64,000 nucleotides of DNA from Pseudomonas anguilliseptica (GCF_900105355.1 NZ_FNSC01000001.1:2170001-2234000), one strand, 5' to 3'. Shown: positions 36,004-46,048, numbered from the stretch's first letter. Notes: generated by a model from the sequence alone, not told the origin. Translations and numbers: made by a program.

Positions 36004-36864
36004 GTGCTGAACCTCGCGGATAACTTTCTGCAGTTGCGCCAACTCGCCACCCTGCGCCTGTCGGCGGCTAGCGCGTTGGTCTGTCAGGGCCAGGACCTGT
36101 GGGTGCTGGCTGACGATGCGCTGGTGCTGCAGCGCTATAACCTGAGTGGCGACTGGCAGGCCGAGCTGACGCTGCTGCCAGGCGAGTTGCCCGAGGATGC
36201 CAAGCAGCGCAAACGTCTTAAACCTGACTTCGAAGCGTTGCTGTCATTACCAGGCGACTGCCTGCTGGCCCTCGGCTCGGGTTCGACCGAGCGCCGCTGT
36301 CGCGGTTGTCTGGTTGAGGCCGACACTGTGCGGGTTATCGACCTCAGCCCCTTGTACCAGGCGCTCGCTGGGCACTTTCAGGACCTGAATATTGAAGGTG
36401 GCGTGATCTACCGCGGACAGTTACTGCTGGCGCAGCGCGGCAATGGTCGTGGCCGAGAAAATGCTCTGGTACTGCTCGAGCTGGCCCAGGTGCTGCGCGA
36501 TCTGCAGGATGGACAACTGAGTGCCGCCGCATTGCAACGAATTGCGCCGCTGCAATTGCCGGAGCTGGACGGCGTGCCACTGAGCTTGACTGACCTCAGC
36601 GTGGCGCCCAGTGGCGCGTTGTTTTTCACGGCAACGGCGGAGGCTACCGACTCCAGCTACCTGGACGGAGCCTGCGTTGGCAGCGTGCTCGGGCGGCTTG
36701 ATGCGCAGCTGGCTATCGTCGAGCTGAGCCGCCTGACGCCCGTGGTGAAGATCGAAGGGTTGGCCTTTCAGGCCGATGGTCGGCCGCTGCTGGTGGCCGA
36801 TGCCGACGATCCGACGATTGCCTCGCCGCTGTTTACCCTTGACCGGTTCAGCGAGGCGACCTGA
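36004..36864 (+). CDS. uncharacterised beta-propeller-like protein
   Basis: Encodes 286 residues starting with GTG, 13 bases after ptsP. The sequence shows repeated beta-rich blocks (DLWVLADDALVLQRYNLS, DCLLALGSGSTERRCRG, GVIYRGQLLLAQRGNGRG, LTDLSVAPSGALFFTATAEA, EGLAFQADGRPLLVADADDP), as in propeller or phytase-like domains. No signal peptide or catalytic motif is evident. The GTG start is uncertain because no ribosome site is clear. Confidence 0.7.
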   Translation: MLNLADNFLQLRQLATLRLSAASALVCQGQDLWVLADDALVLQRYNLSGDWQAELTLLPGELPEDAKQRKRLKPDFEALLSLPGDCLLALGSGSTERRCRGCLVEADTVRVIDLSPLYQALAGHFQDLNIEGGVIYRGQLLLAQRGNGRGRENALVLLELAQVLRDLQDGQLSAAALQRIAPLQLPELDGVPLSLTDLSVAPSGALFFTATAEATDSSYLDGACVGSVLGRLDAQLAIVELSRLTPVVKIEGLAFQADGRPLLVADADDPTIASPLFTLDRFSEAT

Positions 36865-36879
36865 AGCGACTGAACGGCT

Positions 36880-37626
36880 TCAGCACTGCAAAACCACTTC
36901 GCCCAAACAGTTGCCATTGCTGCCGAACGTGCGCTCGGCCAGCACGCGGCTGCCGTCGGCCTTGACGATCAACGCAGTACTGGCGCGGGTGCCGTAGGTG
37001 ACGCTGGCAATAAATATGCTGGACAGCAGGCGTTCGCCGGTCAGGCCGATGCCGGTCTGTGGCAGCTCAGCGTCCGCCGCGCGGGTGGGGTCGGCCAACA
37101 GCTTGAGCAGCATCTGTGGATGCGGCTGATGCAAACCGTTGTGCAGTGCCTGCTTGGCCCGTTGCAGCTTGGGCCATGGCGTGTCCAGGTCGGCATTCGA
37201 CAGGCCGTGTACGCCTTCCGCCAGCGGCTTGGCCCGTCCGTTGAGGGAGTTGAAGTGCCAGAGTTGCTGGCTGTCACCGAGCAGCAGGTTAAAGCCGCTG
37301 TAGTGGCGGCGCTGCTCGTGCAGGTTATGCAGAAAGTCTTCGATGCTGTGGCTGCCGGCGAGAAACGCCACCGGCAACTCGCCCCGCGAGCGGCCGCCTT
37401 GAGCCTGGCCGGGGTCACGAATATTGGTCAGGGCGGCAAAGCGCCCGTCGGGGCCGACGCCAAGCCAGGTGCCGCCGGCCTGCAGGTCGCGTCCGGCAAT
37501 CACGCCTGGCACATCGGGCCATTCGGCCAGCGGTTGGCTGGGGCGTTCATAGAATTCATCGCGGTTGGCGGCCAGCAGCAGCGGCTGGGCATGGCCCGGT
37601 CGCCAGGCCAGGACGATCAGGCACAT
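36880..37626 (-). CDS. NRDE/TANGO2-family protein
   Basis: Encodes 248 residues starting MCLIVLAWRPGHAQPLLLAA and carrying the diagnostic N-R-D-E motif (AANRDEFYERPSQPLAEW), followed by AGRDLQAGGTWLGV. TANGO2-like proteins are linked to heme and acyl-CoA handling in other organisms, but the bacterial role is unclear. It is directly downstream (3 bases) of the 122-residue gene and convergent with the propeller gene. Confidence 0.85.
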   Translation of the reverse strand: MCLIVLAWRPGHAQPLLLAANRDEFYERPSQPLAEWPDVPGVIAGRDLQAGGTWLGVGPDGRFAALTNIRDPGQAQGGRSRGELPVAFLAGSHSIEDFLHNLHEQRRHYSGFNLLLGDSQQLWHFNSLNGRAKPLAEGVHGLSNADLDTPWPKLQRAKQALHNGLHQPHPQMLLKLLADPTRAADAELPQTGIGLTGERLLSSIFIASVTYGTRASTALIVKADGSRVLAERTFGSNGNCLGEVVLQC

Positions 37627-37629
37627 GAG

Positions 37630-37998
37630 TTAGCTCCTTAACTTGGTCAGCACGCCGGCGTTGTCCAGTTCGTGGCCCAGGTGCAGGCGCACCTTGCGCG
37701 CGCCGCAGCCGAGGCCGAGTTCCAGCAGGATGCGCTCTTCGACCTGTGACAGGCCGCCCTCCAGGCGCTCCAGCGGTTGAATCAGCAGCTGTGGCGGTCG
37801 GCTCAGGCGCAGAAAACGCTTGGGCAGGATTTCCTCGACGCCGCGCTGCAGCAGTTGCTGCGCCGCCGCAAAATCCGCTACCAGCAGGCGCTGATTGCTG
37901 AATGCAGGGTCGGCCTGCAGGTGCAGCACGCGGCCACTCTGCAGATGCGTCAGGTGCATCTGGTTGCAGCTCAGCTTCAGGTACAGGGTCGGGCGCAT
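37630..37998 (-). CDS. uncharacterised conserved protein
   Basis: Encodes 122 residues with no signal peptide or membrane helix. It opens MRPTLYLKLSCNQMHLTHLQ and contains LLVADFAAAQQLLQRGVEEI and VRLHLGHELDNAGVLTKL. I do not recognise the family. The gap to the TANGO2-like gene is 3 bases, so the two probably form an operon. Confidence 0.6.
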   Translation of the reverse strand: MRPTLYLKLSCNQMHLTHLQSGRVLHLQADPAFSNQRLLVADFAAAQQLLQRGVEEILPKRFLRLSRPPQLLIQPLERLEGGLSQVEERILLELGLGCGARKVRLHLGHELDNAGVLTKLRS

Positions 37999-38120
37999 GT
38001 TGGTCTATTCCACAGGCGATGGAAGGCACTTTACGCAAAGCCAGGGCGGACATCCATCGCCCAAAGTAGAGTCCGGCCCTGTGCATCCGTTACCATGCCG
38101 GATTGTTTGCGGGGGTGCTG

Positions 38121-38903
38121 ATGGAACTGCTGCTGTATTTGGTCCTTGGGGCTGCAGCTGGAACGCTTGCCGGGTTATTTGGCGTGGGTGGCGGCATTAT
38201 CATCGTGCCGGTGCTGGTCCTGAGTTTTGCTGCGCAGGGCTTTGATCCGGTGATTCTGACGCATCTGGCGGTGGGCACTTCGCTGGCGACCATTATCTTC
38301 ACCTCGATCAATTCGGTGCTTGAACATCAGCGTAAAGGCGCGGTGCTGTGGCCGGTATTTGCCTGGATGACCCTGGGGATTCTGCTTGGCGCGGGGCTTG
38401 GCGCAATCACTGCGGCGGCGATTCAGGGGCCATTGCTGCAAAAGATCATCGGCGTGTTCGCGATCATTATTGCCGTGCAAATGGCCTTGGAACTGAAACC
38501 CAAAGCCAGCCGCACTGTCCCAGGCAAGCCGGCACTGACCCTGGCCGGTGGCGTGATTGGCTGGGCTTCGGCGATTTTCGGGATTGGCGGCGGCTCGCTG
38601 ACGGTGCCGTTTCTGACCTGGCGCAGCGTGCCTATGCAGCAGGCGGTGGCTACTTCTTCGGCCTGTGGCTTGCCGATTGCCATAGCCAGTGCCCTGAGTT
38701 TTATCTGGCTGGGCTGGGATAAACCCGCGCTGCCGGAGTGGAGTCTGGGGTTTGTCTACCTGCCGGCGCTGCTGGGGATTGCGATTCCCAGCATGTACTT
38801 TGCCCGTGTCGGCGCACGCCTGGCGCACAAGCTGTCGCCGCGCCTGCTCAAGCGTCTGTTTGCCCTGCTGCTGTTTAGCGTGGGCTTAAGTTTCCTGATC
38901 TAA
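38121..38903 (+). CDS. TauE/SafE-family anion permease
   Basis: Encodes 260 residues with eight or so membrane helices and the two internally repeated TauE/SafE motifs [16 protein letters not shown] and [15 protein letters not shown]. Members export sulfite, sulfoacetate or similar anions; substrate unknown here. ATG at 38121 follows a GGGGG site. It precedes lgt by about 10 bases, so the two are likely co-transcribed. Confidence 0.88.
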   Translation: MELLLYLVLGAAAGTLAGLFGVGGGIIIVPVLVLSFAAQGFDPVILTHLAVGTSLATIIFTSINSVLEHQRKGAVLWPVFAWMTLGILLGAGLGAITAAAIQGPLLQKIIGVFAIIIAVQMALELKPKASRTVPGKPALTLAGGVIGWASAIFGIGGGSLTVPFLTWRSVPMQQAVATSSACGLPIAIASALSFIWLGWDKPALPEWSLGFVYLPALLGIAIPSMYFARVGARLAHKLSPRLLKRLFALLLFSVGLSFLI

Positions 38904-38913
38904 GGAGTTTTTG

Positions 38914-39717
38914 ATGCTGCCTTACCCGCAGATCGACCCGGTTGCACTGGCCCTTGGCCCGCTGAAAATCCATTGGTATGGCCTGATGTACCTGATCGGC
39001 ATCGGCGGCGCCTGGTGGCTGGCCTCGCGCCGGGTCAACGCCTTCGCGCCAAGCTGGAACAAGGAGAAACTCTCCGACCTGGTGTTCTGGGTAGCCATGG
39101 GGGTGATCCTCGGTGGCCGTCTCGGTTATGTGCTGTTCTACGACCTGGCCGCCTATATCGCTGAGCCGGTGCGCATGCTGCGTATCTGGGAAGGCGGTAT
39201 GTCGTTCCACGGCGGCTTGATCGGCGTAATGCTCGCTACCTGGTGGTTTGGCAAGCGCAACAACAAGAGTTTCTTCGAACTGATGGACTTTATCGCGCCG
39301 CTGGTGCCGATTGGCCTTGGTGCCGGGCGTATCGGCAACTTTATCAATGCCGAACTGTGGGGCAAGGCCACCGACGTGCCTTGGGCAATGATCTTCCCCA
39401 CCGATCCGCAGCAACTGGCGCGCCACCCTTCGCAGCTGTACCAGTTCGCCCTGGAAGGTGTGGCGCTGTTCGCCATCCTCTGGTTCTACTCGCGCAAACC
39501 GCGGCCGACCATGGCCGTGTCCGGCATGTTTGCCATGTGCTACGGGATCTTCCGCTTTATCGTTGAATTCGTCCGCGTACCGGATGCCCAGCTCGGTTAC
39601 CTGGCCGGCGGCTGGCTGACCATGGGCCAGATCCTCTGCGTGCCGATGATCCTCGGCGGCCTGGGTCTGATTGCCTACGCCTACAAACGCCAGGCGGCGC
39701 AGGAGGCCGTGCAATGA
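38914..39717 (+). CDS. lgt: prolipoprotein diacylglyceryl transferase
   Basis: Encodes 267 residues with seven membrane segments. The Lgt signature [17 protein letters not shown] is present, as is the conserved HGGLIGVML. Lgt adds diacylglycerol to the lipobox cysteine of prolipoproteins. TAAGGAG lies at the stop of the preceding gene and serves this ATG. Its stop overlaps the thyA start by four bases. Confidence 0.96.
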   Translation: MLPYPQIDPVALALGPLKIHWYGLMYLIGIGGAWWLASRRVNAFAPSWNKEKLSDLVFWVAMGVILGGRLGYVLFYDLAAYIAEPVRMLRIWEGGMSFHGGLIGVMLATWWFGKRNNKSFFELMDFIAPLVPIGLGAGRIGNFINAELWGKATDVPWAMIFPTDPQQLARHPSQLYQFALEGVALFAILWFYSRKPRPTMAVSGMFAMCYGIFRFIVEFVRVPDAQLGYLAGGWLTMGQILCVPMILGGLGLIAYAYKRQAAQEAVQ

Positions 39718-40508
39718 AACAGTACCTCGACCTGATGCGCCTGGTGCGCGAGACCGGCACCTTCAAGCAGGATCGTACCGGCACCGGCACCTACAGCATT
39801 TTTGCCCATCAGATGCGCTTCAACTTGGCCGACGGCTTTCCGCTGGTGACCACCAAGAAGTGCCATCTGAAATCGATCATCCATGAGCTGCTGTGGTTCC
39901 TCCAGGGCGACACCAACATCAAGTACCTGAAGGACAACGGTGTGCGCATCTGGGACGAGTGGGCCGACGAAAACGGTGACCTCGGCCCGGTCTATGGCTA
40001 CCAGTGGCGCAGCTGGCCGGCGCCGAACGGCGAGTCGATCGACCAGATCAGCAAGCTGATCGAGATGATCAAGCAGAACCCGGATTCGCGCCGTTTGATC
40101 GTCTCGGCATGGAACCCGGCACTGGTTGAGCAGATGGCATTGCCGCCGTGCCACGCGCTGTTCCAGTTCTACGTGGCTGACGGCAAGCTCAGCTGCCAGC
40201 TGTACCAGCGCTCGGCGGATATATTCCTCGGTGTGCCGTTCAACATTGCCAGCTACGCCTTGCTGACGCTGATGGTGGCGCAGGTCTGCGGCCTGCAACC
40301 GGGTGACTTTATCTGGACTGGCGGCGACTGCCACCTGTACGCCAACCATATCGAGCAAACCGATCTGCAGCTGAGCCGCGAGCCGCTGCCGCTGCCGACC
40401 ATGAAGCTCAACCCCGAGGTGAAAGACCTGTTGGTCTTCAAGTTCGAAGATTTCGAGCTGGTCGGCTACCAGGCGCATCCGCATATCCCGGCGCCTGTTG
40501 CGGTCTGA
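39714..40508 (+). CDS. thyA: thymidylate synthase
   Basis: Encodes 264 residues, the same as E. coli ThyA. The catalytic Cys146 is in [11 protein letters not shown], with conserved RQFLSAWNP-type ([11 protein letters not shown]) and [17 protein letters not shown] motifs. It converts dUMP to dTMP with methylene-tetrahydrofolate and gives dihydrofolate, which folA (about 4 kb on) reduces. lgt-thyA coupling (ATGA) is conserved in gammaproteobacteria. Confidence 0.97.
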   Translation: MKQYLDLMRLVRETGTFKQDRTGTGTYSIFAHQMRFNLADGFPLVTTKKCHLKSIIHELLWFLQGDTNIKYLKDNGVRIWDEWADENGDLGPVYGYQWRSWPAPNGESIDQISKLIEMIKQNPDSRRLIVSAWNPALVEQMALPPCHALFQFYVADGKLSCQLYQRSADIFLGVPFNIASYALLTLMVAQVCGLQPGDFIWTGGDCHLYANHIEQTDLQLSREPLPLPTMKLNPEVKDLLVFKFEDFELVGYQAHPHIPAPVAV

Positions 40509-40524
40509 TCTGTGCTGTTTGATT

Positions 40525-40583
40525 CGCAGCTAAAGCCCCTCCCACGGATAGATGCTGTCCATGTGGGAGGGGCTTTAGCCGCG
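40525..40583. repeat. REP-like palindromic repeat (second copy)
   Basis: Arms GCTAAAGCCCCTCCCAC and its exact complement flank a 17-base spacer. It belongs to the same family as the copy at 5314-5383, and again sits between convergent genes (thyA and the GTPase gene). Confidence 0.78.
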
Positions 40584-40597
40584 GCATCTGAAAACTG

Positions 40598-41965
40598 CTA
40601 GAGCAACTCCGCCGCCAACTGCTGCACCTGCTCCTGCCTATCGCCGTCTTCCAGCGTCGCGCCGGGGTTGAGCGATGACCATTCCGGATGCGCGCGGGCT
40701 TTGTGCAGGGCCTCCGGCAGCTTGCCTTCGCGCCAGCTGGTGTCCTGCGGCGTACTCAGGCTGATGGCCTCGACGGCGGCATGACCACGGGCTTCCAGCG
40801 CTTGCAGCAGCAACTGTTGACGCAGGGCGAGCAGGCGCAGCACGGCGTCGTCCACGGTCAGCTCGCGCTGGCCCTTGAGTTTGCCTTTCAGCCGCGCGCC
40901 ATAGCCGCGCAGAGTCTGCGCGCTGCCGCCGAGCACGGCGCCGATCAGCGCCGCCGCGCCGAGGGTAATGCCGCCGACCAACAGGTCGACGCCCACCCCG
41001 GTGGCCGCGCCTGCCGCCATGCCGCCGCCGATATTGATGCCGAGCTGCTTGAGGGTTTCCGGGTTGAACAGATCGTCGCCCCAACGGCCGTCGAGCAAGG
41101 GCAGGTCACCGGCCTTGGCGTCGTCCTGGCGGAAGGCGTACAAACGCAGCAGAGCCTCCACGCAGCGTTGTTCGCGTTGCCGGATGGTCTGATGCAGGTC
41201 GCGGATTGCACCCTGTTCCAGCACCGCTTGCGCGGCCACGCTACGGCGGCAGGCGGCGCAGTCCAGCAGCAGTTCGGCGATCAGCCGCGCGCCGCTGCTT
41301 TTGCGCAATTGGCGCTGCGCCAGGTGATCATCGATCAACCGTTGCAGTTGCGCTCGGGCCTTTTCCTGCAGCAGCGCCAGGCTGTCGTACAGGCGGCGTT
41401 CGCCATCCAGCGGTGGCGCCACACTGTCGAAGCATACCAGGGCATGCAGGCCGAGGCGCGCCAGGGCATCGCGCCAGTCCTGCTCGCGGTGCTGGCTGCT
41501 GCTGACGAAATTCAGTACGGGCAGCAAAGGCCGGCCGCACATGGCCAATACGGCCAGTTCATCGCGGTATTTCGCCAGCACCGGCTCGCGTGCATCGATT
41601 ACATAGAGACCGGCGTCCGAGGCCAGCAGTTGGCGCAACACCTTGGCTTCCTGCTCGAAACGCTGGCGTGCTTCGCTGCCGCCCAAGAAGCGCGCTAACC
41701 GCGCCGGGCCGTCCAGGCGTTCGCCGGGGCGATCCAGGCGTTCCAGATAATCCAGCAGGGCGATGGCGTCTTCCAGGCCGGGGGTGTCGTACAGCTCCAG
41801 CAGCGCCTCGCCGTCCACCGACAGCCGTGCGCCTTCGACGTGGCGGGTGGTGCTGGGGCGATGGGACACCTCGCCGAAGCCGACGTCGCGGGTCAGCGTG
41901 CGCAGCAGCGAGGTCTTGCCGACATTGGTGTGGCCGACCACGGCCAGCGTGAGGGCTTTAGTCAT
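40598..41965 (-). CDS. DUF3482-type GTPase
   Basis: Encodes about 455 residues from the ATG at 41965, served by GGAG. The GTP-binding domain has a P-loop VVGHTNVGKTSLLRTL (residues 9-24), a G3 YDTPGLED and a switch-region threonine RPSTTRHVEG. A glycine/alanine-rich membrane-inserting stretch (LGINIGGGMAAGAATGVGVD, then LLVGGITLGAAALIGAVLGG) lies at about residues 318-360. It overlaps the DUF2868 gene, and these two families are found as adjacent pairs; the function of the pair is unknown. Confidence 0.82.
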   Translation of the reverse strand: MTKALTLAVVGHTNVGKTSLLRTLTRDVGFGEVSHRPSTTRHVEGARLSVDGEALLELYDTPGLEDAIALLDYLERLDRPGERLDGPARLARFLGGSEARQRFEQEAKVLRQLLASDAGLYVIDAREPVLAKYRDELAVLAMCGRPLLPVLNFVSSSQHREQDWRDALARLGLHALVCFDSVAPPLDGERRLYDSLALLQEKARAQLQRLIDDHLAQRQLRKSSGARLIAELLLDCAACRRSVAAQAVLEQGAIRDLHQTIRQREQRCVEALLRLYAFRQDDAKAGDLPLLDGRWGDDLFNPETLKQLGINIGGGMAAGAATGVGVDLLVGGITLGAAALIGAVLGGSAQTLRGYGARLKGKLKGQRELTVDDAVLRLLALRQQLLLQALEARGHAAVEAISLSTPQDTSWREGKLPEALHKARAHPEWSSLNPGATLEDGDRQEQVQQLAAELL

Positions 41966-43340
41966 GGCCATGCTCCAGCCAGCTGAACGGCGCACTGTCG
42001 CTGTAGCTCAGCTGCAGTTGCTCCAGTGCATGGTGCCAGTCGCCCAGGCGCGCGCTGTCGAGGGCTTCACCGGATGGCGGTGGCAGTAACCAGATCCGTG
42101 TGGCGGCTGCGCTGCGCGCCAGTTCACCGAGCAGTGCCAGGCTGCCACGATCCGGCGAGCGGCGTGGGTCACAGGCAATCAGCAGGCGTGCCGGCGGGAA
42201 GCGGTTGAGCTGGTCGAGCAGCTGGTTGCGCTGTTCGCGGCTGTCGACCACCCCGGCATCGCCGACGTTCTTGGGTAAAGCGGGTGGCCAGCTACGTTGT
42301 GGATCCAGCTCGACTGCTACCAGCAGCGCGCCGTGACTTTCTGCAGCCTGGCTGCTGGCCTGCGGTTGGTGCAGTTGCGCCGGCGCGGCGTCGCACACGC
42401 CGAGGCGTTCGCTGCTCGGTTGCAGGCGCTCGCGCAGCAGGCTGTAGCCGGGCAGGCTGAGGTCCAGGCTCAGCGCCGCGTAGCCCCGGCGCCAGCGCCA
42501 TAGGCAGAGCAGCAACAGGCCCAGGCGCGGCAGTATGCCGTAGACCACAAGCACGCCCACCAGCCAGCCGGCCCAGCTTAGCCGCGCGTTTTCGTTGGCC
42601 AAGGCACTGTCGCCGCTGGCGCGGATCAGTTCAGCATCCGGCAGGCTGAAGCCGAGCAGCGCCGGCAGGCTGCCGATGGCCTGAGTCATCGCGATAAAGC
42701 TGTCGCCGCCGAGCAGGGTGCTTTCCCAGACAAAGCCGTAACGGCGGGTGGCCAACAGGGCCAGCAAGGTCAGGAGTGCGGTAAGCAGAGTCAGCAGCCA
42801 GAAGCCCTGCACCAGCACGCCCAGGCCCCAACGACTGAGGTGCTGGCGTTGCAACATCAACAGCAGGGCAGGGGCCAGTTGGGCGGCCTGGGCATCGCGG
42901 GCGAGCTTGGCGCTCAGCCACAACCACAGATGGCCGAGGGCACCCGCGCTGTCGCGGCTTAGTAGCAGCCCCAGCGCCCAAACCATCAGCAGAAGGAGGT
43001 TCAGCCCGAGCAGGCTGCCCAGGGCCCAAAACACATTGACCGGACGCAAACCGTCGCCCAAAGCAGCCACTGCCAAGCCACTGCCGCTGAGGATGGCCAG
43101 CAGTACCAGCAACAAACCGGCCAGGCGCGCGCCCTGTAGCCAGTGCTGCAGCGCCTGCACCTGGCCGTCACGTTCGCCCAGCAGCCAGGCGCGGGTCTGG
43201 ATGCGTTCGCCGAGTGCGCCGCCCTGAGTCTGGGCGCTGCGGTTGGCTTCGCTGTCTTCCAACGGGCCGGCATGTTCCTCGCGCAGGCGGATGGTTTCAG
43301 TTAGCCAAAGGCGTTGCAGCGGGTTGGTGGCGGCAGTCAC
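41958..43340 (-). CDS. DUF2868 membrane protein, partner of the GTPase
   Basis: Encodes 460 residues. About four membrane helices lie between residues 75 and 300 (first LLLVLLAILSGSGLAVAALG), with a C-terminal soluble domain (about 330-455, containing LLVAVELDPQRSW and RLLIACDPRRSPDRGSLALL). The last seven bases overlap the GTPase gene, showing translational coupling. The soluble C-terminal part looks fitted to contact the GTPase, but this is inference. Confidence 0.78.
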   Translation of the reverse strand: MTAATNPLQRLWLTETIRLREEHAGPLEDSEANRSAQTQGGALGERIQTRAWLLGERDGQVQALQHWLQGARLAGLLLVLLAILSGSGLAVAALGDGLRPVNVFWALGSLLGLNLLLLMVWALGLLLSRDSAGALGHLWLWLSAKLARDAQAAQLAPALLLMLQRQHLSRWGLGVLVQGFWLLTLLTALLTLLALLATRRYGFVWESTLLGGDSFIAMTQAIGSLPALLGFSLPDAELIRASGDSALANENARLSWAGWLVGVLVVYGILPRLGLLLLCLWRWRRGYAALSLDLSLPGYSLLRERLQPSSERLGVCDAAPAQLHQPQASSQAAESHGALLVAVELDPQRSWPPALPKNVGDAGVVDSREQRNQLLDQLNRFPPARLLIACDPRRSPDRGSLALLGELARSAAATRIWLLPPPSGEALDSARLGDWHHALEQLQLSYSDSAPFSWLEHGHD

Positions 43341-43412
43341 ACGGCGTCTCGTCGATCAGGTCAGAGGTTGAGCATAACCGCTGCCGCCGTGTTGGGCTAA
43401 ATCCGCTCTGCT

Positions 43413-44561
43413 TCAGGGTTTTGCGCGCAGGCGCACGGCGATGTCTGGCTGGTCGATAAACAGGCCGTCGATGCCGGCATCGAGAAACAGCTGAATTTCC
43501 GCTGCGCTATCACCGCGTGCCTGCGGGTCGCTACCAGTACGCAGATTGGCCGGGAGAAAGGTGTTCTCCGCGCGGAAGGTGTAGGGGTGCACCTTCAGGC
43601 CGTGGGCATGGGCATTGGCGACGAACGCGGTGGCATTGGCTGCATCAAGGTTGCCGTTGGCGTCACGGGGGATGATGTAGCTCTTCTCCGGGCCAACCCC
43701 GGCGGCGTAACGCGAGATAGCTTTGAGCCCGGCCGGGCTGGCCATTTGTGCGTAGGTCAGACCAGTGCCAAGTACCTGCTGGTCAAACGGCTGGCCGGCG
43801 CCGAACAGCTGCACCAGGCGGATGGAGGTCAGGCGGCTGAGGGTCTTGAGATTTTCCACCTCGAAGGACTGGATATACACCGGGGCCTTGGCATTTTGGT
43901 AGCCGTTCTTCTTCAGCAGCTTGACCAGCGGTTTCTCCAGGGCCAGGCCGAGTTGCTGGAAGTGGGTCGGGTGTTTGGTTTCCGGATACAGGCCGATCAC
44001 CCGCTGCTGGCTCAGTTGCAGGCTTTTCACCAGGTCGATGATTTCCTGCAGGGTGGGGATGCTGAAGTTGCCGTCTAGGCGGGCATTGCCTGGGCGAATC
44101 TGCGGGATACGCTCGATGGCGCGCAGGGTCTTCAGTTCGACGAGGGTAAAGTCTTCACTGAACCAGCCGTTGAGGGTCACGCCATCAATCGTCTGGGTGC
44201 GTTGGCGGTTGGCAAACTCGGGGCGCTGGGCGACATCGGTGGTCAGCCCCAGTTCGTTGTCATGGCGGGCGACCAATTGGCCGTCCTTGCTCATTACCAG
44301 GTCCGGCTCGATATAGTCGGCACCCTGCAGAACCGCCAGGGCGTAGGCAGCCAGGGTGTGTTCGGGCACATAACCGCTGGCGCCACGGTGGGCGATGATT
44401 AGCGGCTTGGCGTCGCCTCTGGGCTTGCCGTGGTGGGTTTGCGGCTGCTGCCTGGCCCAGTCGATGGCGGCTTGTACGCTGTCGGCTTGAGCCGGGCTGG
44501 CCATGGCCAGTAGCGGGGCCAGCAAACTGGCGCAAAACAGGGTACGGAGGTTGAGGAACAT
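43413..44561 (-). CDS. glpQ: periplasmic glycerophosphodiester phosphodiesterase GlpQ
   Basis: Encodes 382 residues. A signal peptide ending in MASPAQA is followed by the GDPD TIM barrel: IIAHRGASGYVPEHTLAAY (catalytic histidine and arginine), DYIEPDLVMSKDGQLVARHD (metal ligands). It cleaves deacylated phospholipids to glycerol-3-phosphate. AAGGAG precedes the ATG at 44561. It is divergent from folA. Confidence 0.93.
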   Translation of the reverse strand: MFLNLRTLFCASLLAPLLAMASPAQADSVQAAIDWARQQPQTHHGKPRGDAKPLIIAHRGASGYVPEHTLAAYALAVLQGADYIEPDLVMSKDGQLVARHDNELGLTTDVAQRPEFANRQRTQTIDGVTLNGWFSEDFTLVELKTLRAIERIPQIRPGNARLDGNFSIPTLQEIIDLVKSLQLSQQRVIGLYPETKHPTHFQQLGLALEKPLVKLLKKNGYQNAKAPVYIQSFEVENLKTLSRLTSIRLVQLFGAGQPFDQQVLGTGLTYAQMASPAGLKAISRYAAGVGPEKSYIIPRDANGNLDAANATAFVANAHAHGLKVHPYTFRAENTFLPANLRTGSDPQARGDSAAEIQLFLDAGIDGLFIDQPDIAVRLRAKP

Positions 44562-44725
44562 GGCGGCGACTCCTTGCGCGGGGTGGAAGTAAAAGCCTGC
44601 CTGGGCAACGGTGACGGCTTGAAGACAGCCTGGCAACCGCTGCATGAAAAGTTCGCAGCTGTGCACGGGTTGGCAGCGCAAAGGTGGGCTGCGAGGTGCG
44701 TTGAGCCTCTGGTATGCTCGCGGGC

Positions 44726-45238
44726 ATGAACAAGACTCTTCCTCTCAGCCTGATCGCTGCCCTCGCGGAAAACCGCGTGATCGGCCGCGACAACCAACTG
44801 CCCTGGCACTTGCCGGCGGACCTCAAGCACTTCAAGGCGCTGACCCTTGGTAAGCCGATCATCATGGGGCGCAAGACCTGGGATTCCCTCGGTCGGCCCT
44901 TGCCAGGTCGGCTCAATCTGGTGGTCAGCCGTCAGTCCGGCTTGCAGCTGGAGGGGGCAGAGGTCTTCGCCAGCCTCGATGCCGCGCTTGAGCGTGCCGA
45001 GGCTTGGGCCCTTGAAGAGGACGCCGAAGAGCTGATACTGATCGGCGGCGCGCAACTCTACGAGCTGGGCCTGGGCCAGGCCGAACGCCTGTACCTGACC
45101 CGCGTCGGCATCAGCCCTCAGGGCGATGCCTACTTCCCCGAAGTGGCCGAGGCTGACTGGCACCTGTCTTCCGCCATCGAACACATGGAAGGCCTGGAAA
45201 CCCCCGGCTACGTGTTTGAGGTATGGGATCGCAAATAG
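44726..45238 (+). CDS. folA: dihydrofolate reductase
   Basis: Encodes 170 residues. Family motifs are LIAALAENRVIGRDNQLPWH (with the substrate-binding D/E region), ADLKHFKALTLGKPIIMGRK, TWDSLGRPLPGRLN and the late NADPH site ILIGGAQLYE. An in-frame ATG four codons upstream exists, but MNKTLPLSLIAAL is the typical N terminus. It supplies tetrahydrofolate for ThyA and GcvT. Confidence 0.95.
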   Translation: MNKTLPLSLIAALAENRVIGRDNQLPWHLPADLKHFKALTLGKPIIMGRKTWDSLGRPLPGRLNLVVSRQSGLQLEGAEVFASLDAALERAEAWALEEDAEELILIGGAQLYELGLGQAERLYLTRVGISPQGDAYFPEVAEADWHLSSAIEHMEGLETPGYVFEVWDRK

Positions 45239-45394
45239 CCCGTCCGGGCTGAGTTTTCCCGCGCTGTATTGATCTCCGCCAGGGTGGTTGCCGACATGGC
45301 ATGCCACCCTGCGTGTCGTTGTTGCGTGGCGTTACGCCGTTCTTGCTGGCCGCTACGCTGACTATTGCCGTTTGCTCTCTACAGGTTGTTCTCC

Positions 45395-46042
45395 ATGCAT
45401 GACGCTGATGCCGATCACGCCGAGCCGGATCGTATTGCCGCGATCTTTATTCGCCCCCCCCTCTGGGAAGATGGCCTGGCGTTGCTGCTGGGCACCGCCA
45501 TGGTGGCGCTGGGGATTACCCTCTACAGCCAGGCGGGCTTGCTGACTGGCGGTACCGTGGGCTTGGCTTTTCTGATGAAGTACCTGCTCGGCTGGCCCTT
45601 CGGTGTGGTGTTCTTTCTGCTCAACCTGCCGTTCTATGCCCTGGCCATCTGGCGCATGGGCTGGCCGTTCACCCTGCGCACCTTCTGCGCGGTGGGGATG
45701 GTCTCGTTGCTGGCCGAATTGACGCCGCAGTGGATCGGCTTCACCCACCTCAACGTCATTTATGCCGCGTTGTTTGGCGGCTTTGCCATGGGCCTGGGGC
45801 TGCTGATGCTGTTCCGCCACCGCGCCAGCCTCGGCGGGGTGAATATCCTCGCGCTGTACCTGCAGGAGCGTTTCGGCCTGCGCGCCGGCAAGGTGCAGAT
45901 GGGCATCGATGTGTTGATCGTGCTGGGCGCGGTCATGGTCGTGCCGCTGGACAAGGTGGCGCTGTCGATCCTTGGCGCGCTGGCGCTGAATATGGTGCTG
46001 GCGATCAACCACCGCGCCGGGCGCTATATGGGCGTCAGCTGA
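45395..46042 (+). CDS. YitT-family membrane protein
   Basis: Encodes 215 residues with six predicted helices and the YitT/DUF161-like opening GTAMVALGITLYSQAGLLTG, then GTVGLAFLMKYLLGWPFGVV and SLGGVNILALYL. Function is unknown. It precedes a strong terminator shared with the convergent ilvD. Confidence 0.82.
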   Translation: MHDADADHAEPDRIAAIFIRPPLWEDGLALLLGTAMVALGITLYSQAGLLTGGTVGLAFLMKYLLGWPFGVVFFLLNLPFYALAIWRMGWPFTLRTFCAVGMVSLLAELTPQWIGFTHLNVIYAALFGGFAMGLGLLMLFRHRASLGGVNILALYLQERFGLRAGKVQMGIDVLIVLGAVMVVPLDKVALSILGALALNMVLAINHRAGRYMGVS

Positions 46043-46048
46043 AAACAA

